A DNA stretch of 64,000 nt from assembly GCF_004339595.1 (NCBI RefSeq), contig NZ_SMFU01000010.1, positions 62,001 through 126,000 on the forward strand, written 5' to 3'. Below are positions 29,376-37,970 of the stretch, piece after piece. Position numbers and translations under genes: made by a program. The DNA comes from Marinobacterium mangrovicola. Its GTDB lineage: Bacteria > Pseudomonadota > Gammaproteobacteria > Pseudomonadales > Balneatricaceae. Position 1 is the first letter of the stretch; every line of letters begins with the position of its first letter. The notes beneath the pieces were generated by a model. The model ran no database searches. It saw only the letters and a program-made list of their open reading frames with translations, and had not been told where the DNA came from.

Positions 29376-30439
29376 TAGCCGCTGGCTACGCTGATCGCAG
29401 CCCCGGCGCAGATCAGCACGATAAAGAGTATCCCCCCGAGAAGCAGTGGCCGCGCGCCGCTGCTTTTTAGTGCCGCAAACCGGGTTTCCACACCCAGTGC
29501 CGCCATTGCCATGGCCAGCATAAAGGTGTCGATCTGCTCTATCTGCGCCAGGGTATCAGCGCTCAGCAGGCCACTGGCGTTGACCAGTGGCATCAGCAGA
29601 AAGATCAGCGCAAACCAGGGCAGGCTTACCTTTGCTTTGCCGCCCTCGGCATCACTCTCCTTGCGCCCGAAATAGCTTGAAACCACCAGAATCAGCGGCA
29701 CCAGCAGCATCACGCGGATCAGCTTGGTGATCACCGCCGCCTGCCCGGCCTCATCGTTCAGCGCTCCCGCCGCGGCGGCAACCTGGGCCACCTCGTGAAC
29801 GGTGGCGCCGAGGTAACGCCCGAAATCCAGCTCCGAGCCGCCAAACAGCTGCTGCACCGCCGGCAGCGTCCAGAACCAGGGATAGAGCAGCATGGAGGCG
29901 GTGCCGAACAACACCACGGTAGCGATCGCCACCGGGATATCCTGAGCGCGGGCGCGTAGGGCCGGCGCTATCGCCAGTATCGCAGCAGCACCGCAAACCG
30001 CGCTGCCGGCTCCTACCAGCAGTGCGGTTTTGGCTTCCAGCTTTAGAAAGCGGGTGCCGACCCAGCCGGCCAGCAGAAAGATACCGACCACCACGCAGAG
30101 ATCGATCACCAGTGCCGCAGCGCCCACGTTAAGCAGGTCGGCAAAGCTGATCCTCAGGCCGTACAGAATGATCCCCAGGCGCAGCAGACGGGTGCGGGCC
30201 AGTGCGGTACCTGCGGCGCTGTGATTACTGACCGAAACAGGCAGGCGTTGGCCAAGCATCAGACCCAGCAGCATTGCCAGGGTCAGCGGCCCCAGGGTGG
30301 CGACCAGTGGTAGGGGCAGGCGGGAGATCAGCATCGCCAGTGCCGCAATGCCTGCGCTGAGCAGCAGGCCGGGCAGAAGGCCGCCAGTGCCGCTAAGGCT
30401 GCGGCGGATCCGGTAGGGCTGCGTCAGCTGAAGGTTCAT
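29366..30439 (-). CDS. yeiH: YeiH/YeeE-type putative sulfate exporter family membrane protein
   Basis: The 357-residue protein has about ten hydrophobic helices and belongs to the UPF0324/Cons_hypoth698 family, with G-A-G-S-A-V-C-G-A-A-A near residue 120 and a T-V-H-E-V-A-Q-V motif near 215. Members are linked by position to sulfite, taurine or cysteine metabolism, and transport is inferred for the family. The start at 30439 has GGGAG upstream; the ATG at 30460 has none. It is divergent from a LysR gene of the YeiE type, the same pair as in E. coli. Confidence 0.88.
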   Translation of the reverse strand: MNLQLTQPYRIRRSLSGTGGLLPGLLLSAGIAALAMLISRLPLPLVATLGPLTLAMLLGLMLGQRLPVSVSNHSAAGTALARTRLLRLGIILYGLRISFADLLNVGAAALVIDLCVVVGIFLLAGWVGTRFLKLEAKTALLVGAGSAVCGAAAILAIAPALRARAQDIPVAIATVVLFGTASMLLYPWFWTLPAVQQLFGGSELDFGRYLGATVHEVAQVAAAAGALNDEAGQAAVITKLIRVMLLVPLILVVSSYFGRKESDAEGGKAKVSLPWFALIFLLMPLVNASGLLSADTLAQIEQIDTFMLAMAMAALGVETRFAALKSSGARPLLLGGILFIVLICAGAAISVASGYYF

Positions 30440-30566
30440 GGGGCTCTCCCGTTGGTTCATAGCGTGAGAGGAAGTCTAGGGAATGGTCTATAAGTGGTAA
30501 AACGGTTTAAATATGTATAAATAACCTAAAAAACAGGTAACGCTTTAGCAGTCAGAGGATGAAAAG

Positions 30567-31451
30567 TTGATTTCACTGCGTCAGGTTCAGGTGTTTCTAG
30601 CGGTGGCGAGCCAGGGCTCCACTTCGGCGGCGGGGGAGGCGATCGCGCTTTCCCAGTCGGCTACTAGCGCGGCGCTGCAGGAGCTGGAGCAGCGCCTGGG
30701 CGCTGAATTGTTCGACCGTGTTGGCCGTCGTCTGGTGCTCAATGGTAATGGTCGTCGCTTCTATCCGGAGGCGCGGCAGCTGCTGACCCAGGCGGAACAG
30801 ATGGAGAAACTGTTCGATGTCGGTGGCAGTCGGCTGCAGATCGGCGCCAGTACCACCATCGGCAACTACCTGCTGCCGCGGCTGCTGGCGCAGCTACCCG
30901 GAGCGCGGGTAAAGGCTCACGTCAGTATCGCCAACACCCATGAGATCGCCGAACAGGTAGCGCGTTGCGAGCTGGAACTGGGACTGGTGGAGGGCGGCGT
31001 GCAGCACACCGAGCTGAGCGTCTCGCCCTGGTGTCGCGACGAGATGTTGATCGTTACTGCCAGCGATTCGCCCTGGGCGCGGCTGGCGATGGACGATGAC
31101 CTGCTGGCGACCCTGCCCTGGATCATGCGTGAGTCCGGCTCGGGTACCCGCAGCGTGGTGGAGCAGCAGCTGTTATCTGGCCTGGATCGGGTCAATATCG
31201 CGCTGGAGCTGGGCAGCTCGGAAGCGATCCGCAGCGCTCTGCTGGCGGGGTTGGGGGTTAGCTGTCTGTCGCGTCAGGTGGTGGCCAGGGCGCTGGCCAG
31301 TGGTGAGCTGGTAGAGCTGGCGCCCGATTATCGCATCGAGCGCTGGTTCTACATCGTCGAACATCGGCAGCGGCGCTTGACCGCACCGCTGCGTCAGTTC
31401 GTGGAGCGCTGCCGACTGTTCGCGGAACAGGACAGCGCCGGCAGTGCCTGA
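30567..31451 (+). CDS. yeiE: LysR-family regulator (YeiE/CysB-like)
   Basis: The 294-residue protein has an N-terminal helix-turn-helix (V-F-L-A-V-A-S-Q-G-S-T-S-A-A-G, then L-S-Q-S-A-T-S-A-A-L) and an effector-binding domain with S-T-T-I-G-N-Y-L-L-P near residue 92. It uses a TTG start; GAGGA lies seven bases upstream and the nearer ATG is out of frame and stops at once. YeiE in E. coli responds to sulfite and acts on the divergent yeiH, and the same divergent pair with a 127-base gap occurs here. Confidence 0.88.
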   Translation: MISLRQVQVFLAVASQGSTSAAGEAIALSQSATSAALQELEQRLGAELFDRVGRRLVLNGNGRRFYPEARQLLTQAEQMEKLFDVGGSRLQIGASTTIGNYLLPRLLAQLPGARVKAHVSIANTHEIAEQVARCELELGLVEGGVQHTELSVSPWCRDEMLIVTASDSPWARLAMDDDLLATLPWIMRESGSGTRSVVEQQLLSGLDRVNIALELGSSEAIRSALLAGLGVSCLSRQVVARALASGELVELAPDYRIERWFYIVEHRQRRLTAPLRQFVERCRLFAEQDSAGSA

Positions 31452-31469
31452 GCAGGGGCCTGAGTAGGG

Positions 31470-32741
31470 TCAGGCCTTGGCCAGGGCCTGGTCCAGATCG
31501 GCGATCAGGTCGTCGATATGCTCGATACCGATCGACAGGCGCACCATCTCCGGTGAGACGCCGGCGGAGGCCAGTTCCTCATCGTTGAGCTGTCGGTGGG
31601 TGGTTTCCGCCGGGATCGCGGCCAGGGATTTGCAGTCGCCGATATTCACCAGGCGGGTGAACACTTCCAGCGCATCGTAGAAGCGGCGGGTGCCTTCGCG
31701 GCCGCTCTTCAGACCGAAGCTGAGGATACCGGAGGCCTTACCGTTCATGTATTTCTGCGCCAGGTGATAGTCCGGGTGGCTCTCCAGCCCCGCATACTTC
31801 ACCCAGGTGACGGCGGGATGGTTTTCCAGGTACTCGGCGATCGCCTGGGTGCTGTCGCAGATTCTCTCCATCCGCAGTGGCAGAGTTTCGATCCCCTGTA
31901 GAATCAGGAACACGTTCATCGGCGAGATCGCCGCACCCATGTTACGTAGCGGCACCACGCGGGCTCGGCCGATAAATGCTGCAGGACCGAACGCCTCGGT
32001 GTACACCACGCCGTGGTAGGAGGGGTCCGGCTGGTTCAGCAGGGCAAAGCGCTGCTTGTGCTGATCCCAGGGGAATTTACCGGAATCGACAATCACGCCA
32101 CCCACCGAGTTACCGTGGCCACCGGCATACTTGGTGGCGGAGATCACGACAATATCGGCGCCATGCTCGATGGGGCGCCAGAGCACCGGGCTGGGCACGG
32201 TGTTATCGGCAATTACCGGTACGCCGTGGCGATGCGCCAGTTCGGCCACCTTTTCCATATCGATAATGCCGCCGGAGGGATTGCCTACGGTTTCGCAGAA
32301 CACCGCCTTGGTGCGCTCGTCGATCAGCGACTCGATCTGGGCCAGGTCGTGCTTGTTCACAAAACGCACTTCGATCCCCTGGCGCGGCAGGGTGTGGGCA
32401 AACAGGTTGTAGGTGCCGCCATAAAGCTCGCTGGTGGAGATGATGTTGTCACCGGTCTCACACAATGTCTGGATCGCGTAGGTGATCGCCGCCATGCCGG
32501 AAGCCACCGCCAGCCCCGCGATACCGCCCTCCAGCGCCGCCATGCGCTGTTCCAGCACATCGTTGGTGGGGTTCATGATACGGGTATAGATATTACCCGC
32601 CACTTTCAGGTCGAACAGGTCGGCACCGTGCTGGGCATCATCAAAGGCGTAGGAGGTGGTCTGGTAGATAGGTACAGCCACGGCCTTGGTGGTGGGATCG
32701 GGGCTGTATCCGGCGTGGACGGCAAGGGTTTCGAGCTTCAT
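31470..32741 (-). CDS. metY: O-acetylhomoserine aminocarboxypropyltransferase (MetY-like)
   Basis: The 423-residue PLP enzyme belongs to the Cys/Met metabolism family. The cofactor Lys lies in S-A-T-K-Y-A-G-G-H near residue 205, and the N-terminal T-L-A-V-H-A-G and Y-x-R-I-M-N-P-T segments are typical of MetY (homocysteine synthase by direct sulfhydrylation). AAAGGAC supports the start at 32741. It converts O-acetylhomoserine and sulfide to homocysteine and could also use methanethiol. It lies close to the sulfur-linked yeiE/yeiH pair and convergent with yeiE. Confidence 0.93.
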   Translation of the reverse strand: MKLETLAVHAGYSPDPTTKAVAVPIYQTTSYAFDDAQHGADLFDLKVAGNIYTRIMNPTNDVLEQRMAALEGGIAGLAVASGMAAITYAIQTLCETGDNIISTSELYGGTYNLFAHTLPRQGIEVRFVNKHDLAQIESLIDERTKAVFCETVGNPSGGIIDMEKVAELAHRHGVPVIADNTVPSPVLWRPIEHGADIVVISATKYAGGHGNSVGGVIVDSGKFPWDQHKQRFALLNQPDPSYHGVVYTEAFGPAAFIGRARVVPLRNMGAAISPMNVFLILQGIETLPLRMERICDSTQAIAEYLENHPAVTWVKYAGLESHPDYHLAQKYMNGKASGILSFGLKSGREGTRRFYDALEVFTRLVNIGDCKSLAAIPAETTHRQLNDEELASAGVSPEMVRLSIGIEHIDDLIADLDQALAKA

Positions 32742-32880
32742 CAGAACGTCCTTTCTGCTGTTTTTATTTAGGTTTTGTTGGGGTGTTATCGAAGCAATGA
32801 GTCTAGCACTGCGCACTCAAAGCGGTAGCAGACGAAGGTCAGTGGATGTTCGGGTTGAAGCTCTGGGCGAAGGGAGGTTC

Positions 32881-32906
32881 AACACCGAGGCAAGCGCCTC
32901 AGTGTT
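32881..32906 (-). terminator. Hairpin overlapping the MarR gene end
   Basis: AACACCGAGG (32881-32890) and CCTCAGTGTT (32897-32906) pair with one mismatch around CAAGCG. It covers the last codons of the MarR gene and has no T-run, so it is more likely an mRNA end-protecting structure than a classic terminator. Confidence 0.45.
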
Positions 32907-33375
32907 CGGGCAGGTTATTGAAAATAGCCTCCAGCATCCGGTTAAGGCGCTTGAGCTGGGCTTCGGTCATGCCCTTGAAACTCTGGTTGAAGAGCTTGGT
33001 GGTGGCCGCTTCGATATCGACTATCGCTTCCTGCCCTTTCGGCGTTAGCGTGACCTGGGTGACGCGACCGTCGTCGGGGCTTGGCGCCGTATCCACCAGG
33101 CCATCATCCTTCATTCGGTAGATGGTCTTGGTGATGGTCGGCAGCTTGGCCACGGCATGCTCTGCGATCTCGGAGATGCTCGAGATCCCCTGTTCTTTCA
33201 GAATGAACAGGATGCGGTAGCGGGGGATATCCATGCCGATCTTTTTCAGTGTTTTTTCCATGGCCAGGGTGTAGCGGCCATGCACGCGGGCGAGCCAATA
33301 AAGAGGGAATTCCTCTTTTTTGAAATCGTCACTGGTGGGGTTATAGCGACGCAAGCGGGAACCTGAAGATCTCAT
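32899..33375 (-). CDS. MarR-family transcriptional regulator
   Basis: The 158-residue protein has the MarR winged helix-turn-helix: S-S-I-S-E-I-A-E-H-A near residue 67, recognition helix K-L-P-T-I-T-K-T-I-Y-R-M, and a wing D-D-G-R-V-T. The start at 33375 is chosen because an upstream extension of 61 codons has no family similarity; no good ribosome-binding site is seen. MarR proteins usually repress aromatic catabolism or efflux and are released by aromatic ligands. The known regulator of iac genes, IacR, is of this family. The gene lies 7.5 kb from the iac genes behind the divergent ABC arm, so it is a candidate IacR. Confidence 0.87.
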   Translation of the reverse strand: MRSSGSRLRRYNPTSDDFKKEEFPLYWLARVHGRYTLAMEKTLKKIGMDIPRYRILFILKEQGISSISEIAEHAVAKLPTITKTIYRMKDDGLVDTAPSPDDGRVTQVTLTPKGQEAIVDIEAATTKLFNQSFKGMTEAQLKRLNRMLEAIFNNLPEH

Positions 33376-33462
33376 GTTGACAGGATAACTCTCTCTGAGC
33401 CGTAAACTATAGGGAAACCCACTAATGTGGGCAAATAAAGCTAAAGCCTCTGCAGATAGAAA

Positions 33463-33499
33463 GGGCGCAGCGAGGGGAGTGCAGACCCCCGTTGCGCCC
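33463..33499 (-). terminator. Terminator of the leftward PanE-like/aldolase transcript
   Basis: GGGCGCA (33463-33469) pairs with TGCGCCC (33493-33499), and an inner GGGG/CCCC pair extends the stem. On the minus strand it lies 13 bases after the aldolase stop and runs into TTTCTATCT. Confidence 0.75.
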
Positions 33500-33511
33500 A
33501 GAACCGGTGAC

Positions 33512-34273
33512 TTACCAGCAGGCGCCGCGTTCCGCTTCCATCTTGCGTACCATCGCATTAAAGAACTTGTCTGCGAAACCGCTTTCTTTAATAAGCATCT
33601 GCGTCAGGTCAGCGCATTTTTCGCCAATGGCATCAGCCATAATCACATCTTCACCCCCCATGGCTCCGGCAGCCAGCTGGATTTCAGCGGCACGCTGGGC
33701 GGTCCAGAGCAGGAAGAAAGTGCGCTCGATATCCATCTCGCCAACAGCAATGCCGTGGTTACGCAGCACCAGTATGTGCTTGTCGCCCAGGCTCTTCAGC
33801 ATGCGTTCCTTTTCGTCCTGGAACAGGGTGATACCTTCAAAGGCATGGAAGCCAACGCGGCCATGCAGCTGGGCACCGTAGAAATTGTTCAGGGCGAAGC
33901 CGTTGGGCTTGGCGGCAACAGCAGAGACCGCATTTGTGTGCGTGTGGATCACACAATGGATGTCGTCGCGAGCCGTGTGAATGGCGCCGTGCAGGGCGAA
34001 TCCCGCCGGGTTACCGTCGTAGGGTGAGTCGTCCAGCTTGTTGCCGTCAACGTCCACCTTGATCAGGTTGGCGGGAGTGATTTCGGTGTAGTTGAGGCCG
34101 AAAGGATTAACCAGGTAACAGCCTTCCTGATCCATCAGGCGAGCGGAAATATGGTTGAATATGGTCTCGGTCCAGCCGAAGTAATCCACCAGGTGGTAGC
34201 AGTGGGCCAGCTTGATGCGCAGTTCCCACTCTGCTGCGCTGATATGCTCTGGACGGGTAATTGACTCGCTCAC
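33512..34273 (-). CDS. Class II aldolase/adducin family protein (copy 2)
   Basis: The 253-residue protein has the family zinc-site pattern: F-N-H-I-S-A-R, C-V-I-H-T-H-T with the paired His, and L-R-N-H-G-I-A with the third His. It starts with GTG, preceded by AAGGAG. The branch contains many proteins of unknown substrate found beside ABC importers. It follows the PanE-like gene after 46 bases and is closed by a terminator. It is clearly a paralogue type of the copy at 15491-16282, although the two are far from identical. Confidence 0.88.
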   Translation of the reverse strand: MSESITRPEHISAAEWELRIKLAHCYHLVDYFGWTETIFNHISARLMDQEGCYLVNPFGLNYTEITPANLIKVDVDGNKLDDSPYDGNPAGFALHGAIHTARDDIHCVIHTHTNAVSAVAAKPNGFALNNFYGAQLHGRVGFHAFEGITLFQDEKERMLKSLGDKHILVLRNHGIAVGEMDIERTFFLLWTAQRAAEIQLAAGAMGGEDVIMADAIGEKCADLTQMLIKESGFADKFFNAMVRKMEAERGACW

Positions 34274-34319
34274 GGTTATCTCCTTGTAAAGGCTATATCA
34301 CTTATTGGCTTGTGATTGA

Positions 34320-35318
34320 TCAGGCGGCCTTTTCCGACCGGCGTTTATTCGCCAGGAAGTCGGTCAGTGCCAGTACATGGCGGGTGGTCGGCATCTTCAG
34401 CCCCACCAGCTCGGCCAGCTCGAGAACGGCATGGCCTATAGCCGCGAGTTCCAGCGGGCTGCCCTGCTCGTGGTCCTGCAGCATGGAGGTTTTCACGGCG
34501 CCCATACCGGCGCCGAGCTCCATAAAGGTTTGTGGATCAAAGCGGATACGCGCGCCATGGGCGGCAGCGACCTGGATCACCTCATCGAAGATCTGCCTTA
34601 CCAGCGGGCTCAGGTGGGTATCGCTGTAGATCTGCTCCAGTGTTGCCTCGGTGACCACGGAGAGCGGATTAGAGGTCAGGTTGGCGGTGATCTTGGTCCA
34701 GATCTGATCGCGGATATTATCGCTGGCGCGGGCTTCGATACCGGCGCTTTCGACCAGACTACGAATCCGTTCCAGCCGTTCGCTGAGCTGGTTGTCGATC
34801 TCGCCAAGGATCATCAAATGTGGGTTGGTGGATTCCACCACGCCCGGCGCCTTGCGCACCGCGGTGATAAACACCACGGCGCCGAGCAGATGCTTTGCCG
34901 GAATCAGCCGTGACAGCTCGCCATCCGGGTCCACCGCCTTAACCTGCTGACCGGCAAAGCGCCCGTCGTCACCCTGGAAATACCACCAGGGCACACCGTT
35001 CACCACCGGTATCACCAGGGTTTCTTCATGCAGCATCGGCTGAATCTGGCGCAGGATTGCGGCCAGCGCCGGCACCTTGGTGCAGACGAAAATAAGATCC
35101 TGGGGGCCGAGCGCCTCGGCGGAATCGCTGGCGTTCACGCTGGCCCGGTGCTCGCCCTCCAGGTCGGTCAGACAGACGCCATCCCGTTGCAGGCTGTTCA
35201 GGGTGACACCCCGGGCCAGCACATTGATGTTCTGTCCCGCAGCGGCCAGCCGGGCGGCAAGGGTGCAGCCGATAGCGCCGGCACCGGCGATACAGATGCG
35301 CATTCCAATCGTTTCCAT
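34320..35318 (-). CDS. Ketopantoate reductase family protein (copy 2, divergent)
   Basis: The 332-residue protein has the NADP-binding G-A-G-A-I-G near residue 12, the catalytic Lys region W-T-K-I-T-A-N-L-T-S-N-P near 210 and a K-T-S-M-L-Q-D-H-E-Q-G segment near 280. The final acidic/Asn motif reads L-E-L-A-A-I-G-H rather than the T-E-I-D-x-I-N-G of true PanE, so the substrate probably differs from ketopantoate. It lies between an ABC importer and a class II aldolase and is likely a catabolic 2-oxo/2-hydroxyacid reductase. The Met at 35303 is an alternative start. Confidence 0.8.
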   Translation of the reverse strand: METIGMRICIAGAGAIGCTLAARLAAAGQNINVLARGVTLNSLQRDGVCLTDLEGEHRASVNASDSAEALGPQDLIFVCTKVPALAAILRQIQPMLHEETLVIPVVNGVPWWYFQGDDGRFAGQQVKAVDPDGELSRLIPAKHLLGAVVFITAVRKAPGVVESTNPHLMILGEIDNQLSERLERIRSLVESAGIEARASDNIRDQIWTKITANLTSNPLSVVTEATLEQIYSDTHLSPLVRQIFDEVIQVAAAHGARIRFDPQTFMELGAGMGAVKTSMLQDHEQGSPLELAAIGHAVLELAELVGLKMPTTRHVLALTDFLANKRRSEKAA

Positions 35319-35330
35319 CGGGTCGTTCCA

Positions 35331-35361
35331 ATAAAGGCCCCCGAGCTGATAAACGGGGGCC
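35331..35361 (-). terminator. Terminator after the Liv-type ABC operon
   Basis: GGCCCCCG (35336-35343) pairs with CGGGGGCC (35354-35361). On the minus strand it is followed by TTTATT and lies 18 bases past the LivF-like stop. The downstream PanE-like gene must use readthrough or its own promoter. Confidence 0.8.
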
Positions 35362-35379
35362 GGTCGTTGAGCGGTTGGT

Positions 35380-36162
35380 TTAGCTGGAGAGCATCTCCTG
35401 GTGCTTGCTGGCCAGGCCCAGGTAGGCCTCGATCACACGGGGATCGTTGGCAAGGTCGGCGGCGTCGCCCTGCATGGCAACCTGCCCGCCTTCGAGTACA
35501 TAGGCGTAGTCGGCCACTTTCAGTGCGGCACGGGCGTTCTGCTCTACCAGCAGGATCGATACGCCCTGGCGACGCAGATCGGCAAAGATACGGAAGATCT
35601 CGCGGGTGATCAGCGGCGCCAGGCCGAGGCTTGGTTCATCCAGCATCAGCAGCCGCGGTTTGGCCATCAGGGCGCGACCGATGGCGAGCATCTGACGCTC
35701 GCCGCCAGACAGGGTGCCGGACAGCTGTTTGCGGCGCTCCCACAGGCGCGGGAACAGGCTGTAAACCTCGGACAGGGTGGTTTCGTAACCACGGTCGCCA
35801 CGGCGGTAGCGCTGGAAGGCGCCGAGCTGAAGGTTGTCTTCCACGCTCATACTGGTGAACAGCTCGCGTTTTTCCGGTACCAGCCCCAGGCCCTTGCCGA
35901 CCATCTGTTCTACGTCCGGCATCTTGTAGAAGTTGCCGTCGAAGTGAACATCCCCCTTGGATTTGAGCATGCCGATAATGGCCGACAGCAGGGTGGTTTT
36001 GCCGGCTCCGTTGGGACCGATAACGGTGACGATCTGGCCTTCGCGGACCTGCAGGTCGATACCGGTGACGGCCTCGACCATGCCGTAGGAGACATGCAGC
36101 TGTTTAACATCCAGCAGCAGCTCGCCAGAGCTGTTGTTGGCATGAGTTGCGATGTTGCTCAT
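35380..36162 (-). CDS. Branched-chain-amino-acid-type ABC ATPase (LivF-like)
   Basis: The 260-residue protein has Walker A G-P-N-G-A-G-K-T-T near residue 50, signature L-S-G-G-E-R-Q and Walker B L-L-M-L-D-E-P-S. It pairs with the LivG-like half of the fused protein encoded just upstream; the start and that gene's stop overlap (TGATG). Liv-type importers also carry aromatic acids and amides, and the location beside the iac genes fits such a substrate. Confidence 0.94.
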   Translation of the reverse strand: MSNIATHANNSSGELLLDVKQLHVSYGMVEAVTGIDLQVREGQIVTVIGPNGAGKTTLLSAIIGMLKSKGDVHFDGNFYKMPDVEQMVGKGLGLVPEKRELFTSMSVEDNLQLGAFQRYRRGDRGYETTLSEVYSLFPRLWERRKQLSGTLSGGERQMLAIGRALMAKPRLLMLDEPSLGLAPLITREIFRIFADLRRQGVSILLVEQNARAALKVADYAYVLEGGQVAMQGDAADLANDPRVIEAYLGLASKHQEMLSS

Positions 36163-37970
36163 CAGTCGGCGCCTCCCAGGTAGGCTTCAAGTACGGCCGG
36201 GTTAGTCTGGATCTCTTCCGGCAGGCCTTCGGCGATCTTCTCGCCAAACTCCATCACCACGATGCGATCCACCAGCCCCATAACGAAGTCCATATCGTGC
36301 TCGACCAGCAGGATCGCCATGCCTTCGCTACGCAGTTTGCTGAGCAGCTCGGCCAGCGCCTGTTTCTCCTTGTGACGCAGACCGGCGGCTGGCTCATCCA
36401 GTAATAGCAGGCAGGGATCGGCACAGAGTGCGCGGGCGATCTCAAGGATACGCTGCTGGCCCAAAGCCAGGCTGCCGGCTTCCTCGTAGAGATAGTCACC
36501 AAGGCCAACGCGTTTGAGCTGGCGCTCCGCTTCCTGCAGCAGGCTGGTTTCCTCCAGGCGCTCCAGGTGCAGTGCCGAGCTGATCACGCCCTTGCTGCCG
36601 CGCAGGTGGGCACCGATCGCCACATTTTCGAGAACGGTCATGGTCGGCAGCAGTTTCACATGCTGGAAGGTACGGCTCATGCCCAGGTTAGCCACATCCC
36701 TCGAGCTTTTGCCCTTCAGGCTGGCGCCACGGAACAGCACTTCGCCGGAGGTAGGAGTGTCCACGGCAGATAGCTGATTGAACATGGTACTCTTGCCGGC
36801 GCCGTTAGGACCGATCAGCGCCAGGATCTCGCCGGCGTGTACCTGCAGGTTCATCTCCTTGTTGGCCACCAGACCGCCGAACTGTCGGGTAACGTCCTTG
36901 GCTTCCAGGATCAGCTCGCCGCGCTCCGGCAGATTGCGCTGCGGCAGTTTTGGAGCCTCGGTTTTACCGGCTTCCGGCAACAGCTTTTTCTTCTGGCGCA
37001 GGCGGGCTGGGACCAGTTTGACCAGCATGGGCCAGAGGCCGCCCGGGGTTTTGTGCATGATCAGCACGATCAGCAGACCGAACACGATGTGCTCGTAGTT
37101 ACCCTTGTCACCAAAGATCAGCGGCAGCAGATCCTGCAGCCACTCTTTGGCCATGGTGAGTATGCCAGCGCCAAGCAGCGCGCCCCAGACATTGGCGACG
37201 CCGCCGATCAGCGCCATGAACAGGTAGTCGATACCCATGCTCAGGCCAAAGGGCGTCGGGTTGATAAAGCGCTGGTTATGGGCATAAAGCCAGCCTGACA
37301 GGGCGGCAAACAGCGCCGAGATCAGGAAGATCACGATCTTCGAGCGGAAGGTGTTCACACCCATGGACTCGGCCATCAGCTGTCCACCTTTCAGTGCCCG
37401 GATCGCGCGGCCTTCGCGGGAGTTAAGCAGGTTCTGGGTGATCCACATCGCCAGTAGCAGGATGACCCAGATGAGATAGAACATCTCTTCGCCCTTATCC
37501 AGCGGCATACCGAAGAGCTCGATCGGCGGCAGTCCGCTGATACCGGAGTGGCCGCCCAGCGTATGGGATGTGCCGAACAGGTAATATAGGGAGATGCCCC
37601 AGGCGATGGTACCCAGTGGCAGATAATGACCTGACAGACGCAGTGTCAGGGCACCCAGGGTCAGTGCCACCACGGCGGTGAGCACCAGGCCAACCAGCAG
37701 AGACAGCCAGGCAGAGCCAGAGGTCCAGGCCAGCCAGGCAGGTAACTGGTCGGTGGCGGTCAGGTAGGCGGTGGTGTAAGCGCCCAGGCCTACAAAGGCA
37801 GCCTGGCCGAAGCTGGTCATGCCGCCAACGCCGGTCAGCAGTACCAGGCCCAGGACGACCAGCGCGTAAAGCCCGATGTAGTTAAGCAGGGTAACCTGGA
37901 AGGTTGGCAGCACTGCAGGTGCCAGTCCGACCAGTACTACAAAAAGGATCACTAAGTGACGAGACTTCAT
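36162..37970 (-). CDS. Fused ABC permease-ATPase (LivM-LivG type)
   Basis: The 602-residue protein combines a LivM-like permease (about ten helices in residues 1-320, with the family G-x-T-G-I-S-G-like segment H-S-G-I-S-G-L near 145) and a LivG-like ATPase (residues ~350-600; Walker A G-P-N-G-A-G-K-S-T near 388, signature L-A-L-G-Q-Q-R, Walker B L-L-L-L-D-E-P-A). A Lys/Pro-rich linker joins them. Such fusions occur in aromatic-compound importers but are less common than separate genes. It overlaps both neighbours by a few bases. Confidence 0.95.
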   Translation of the reverse strand: MKSRHLVILFVVLVGLAPAVLPTFQVTLLNYIGLYALVVLGLVLLTGVGGMTSFGQAAFVGLGAYTTAYLTATDQLPAWLAWTSGSAWLSLLVGLVLTAVVALTLGALTLRLSGHYLPLGTIAWGISLYYLFGTSHTLGGHSGISGLPPIELFGMPLDKGEEMFYLIWVILLLAMWITQNLLNSREGRAIRALKGGQLMAESMGVNTFRSKIVIFLISALFAALSGWLYAHNQRFINPTPFGLSMGIDYLFMALIGGVANVWGALLGAGILTMAKEWLQDLLPLIFGDKGNYEHIVFGLLIVLIMHKTPGGLWPMLVKLVPARLRQKKKLLPEAGKTEAPKLPQRNLPERGELILEAKDVTRQFGGLVANKEMNLQVHAGEILALIGPNGAGKSTMFNQLSAVDTPTSGEVLFRGASLKGKSSRDVANLGMSRTFQHVKLLPTMTVLENVAIGAHLRGSKGVISSALHLERLEETSLLQEAERQLKRVGLGDYLYEEAGSLALGQQRILEIARALCADPCLLLLDEPAAGLRHKEKQALAELLSKLRSEGMAILLVEHDMDFVMGLVDRIVVMEFGEKIAEGLPEEIQTNPAVLEAYLGGAD

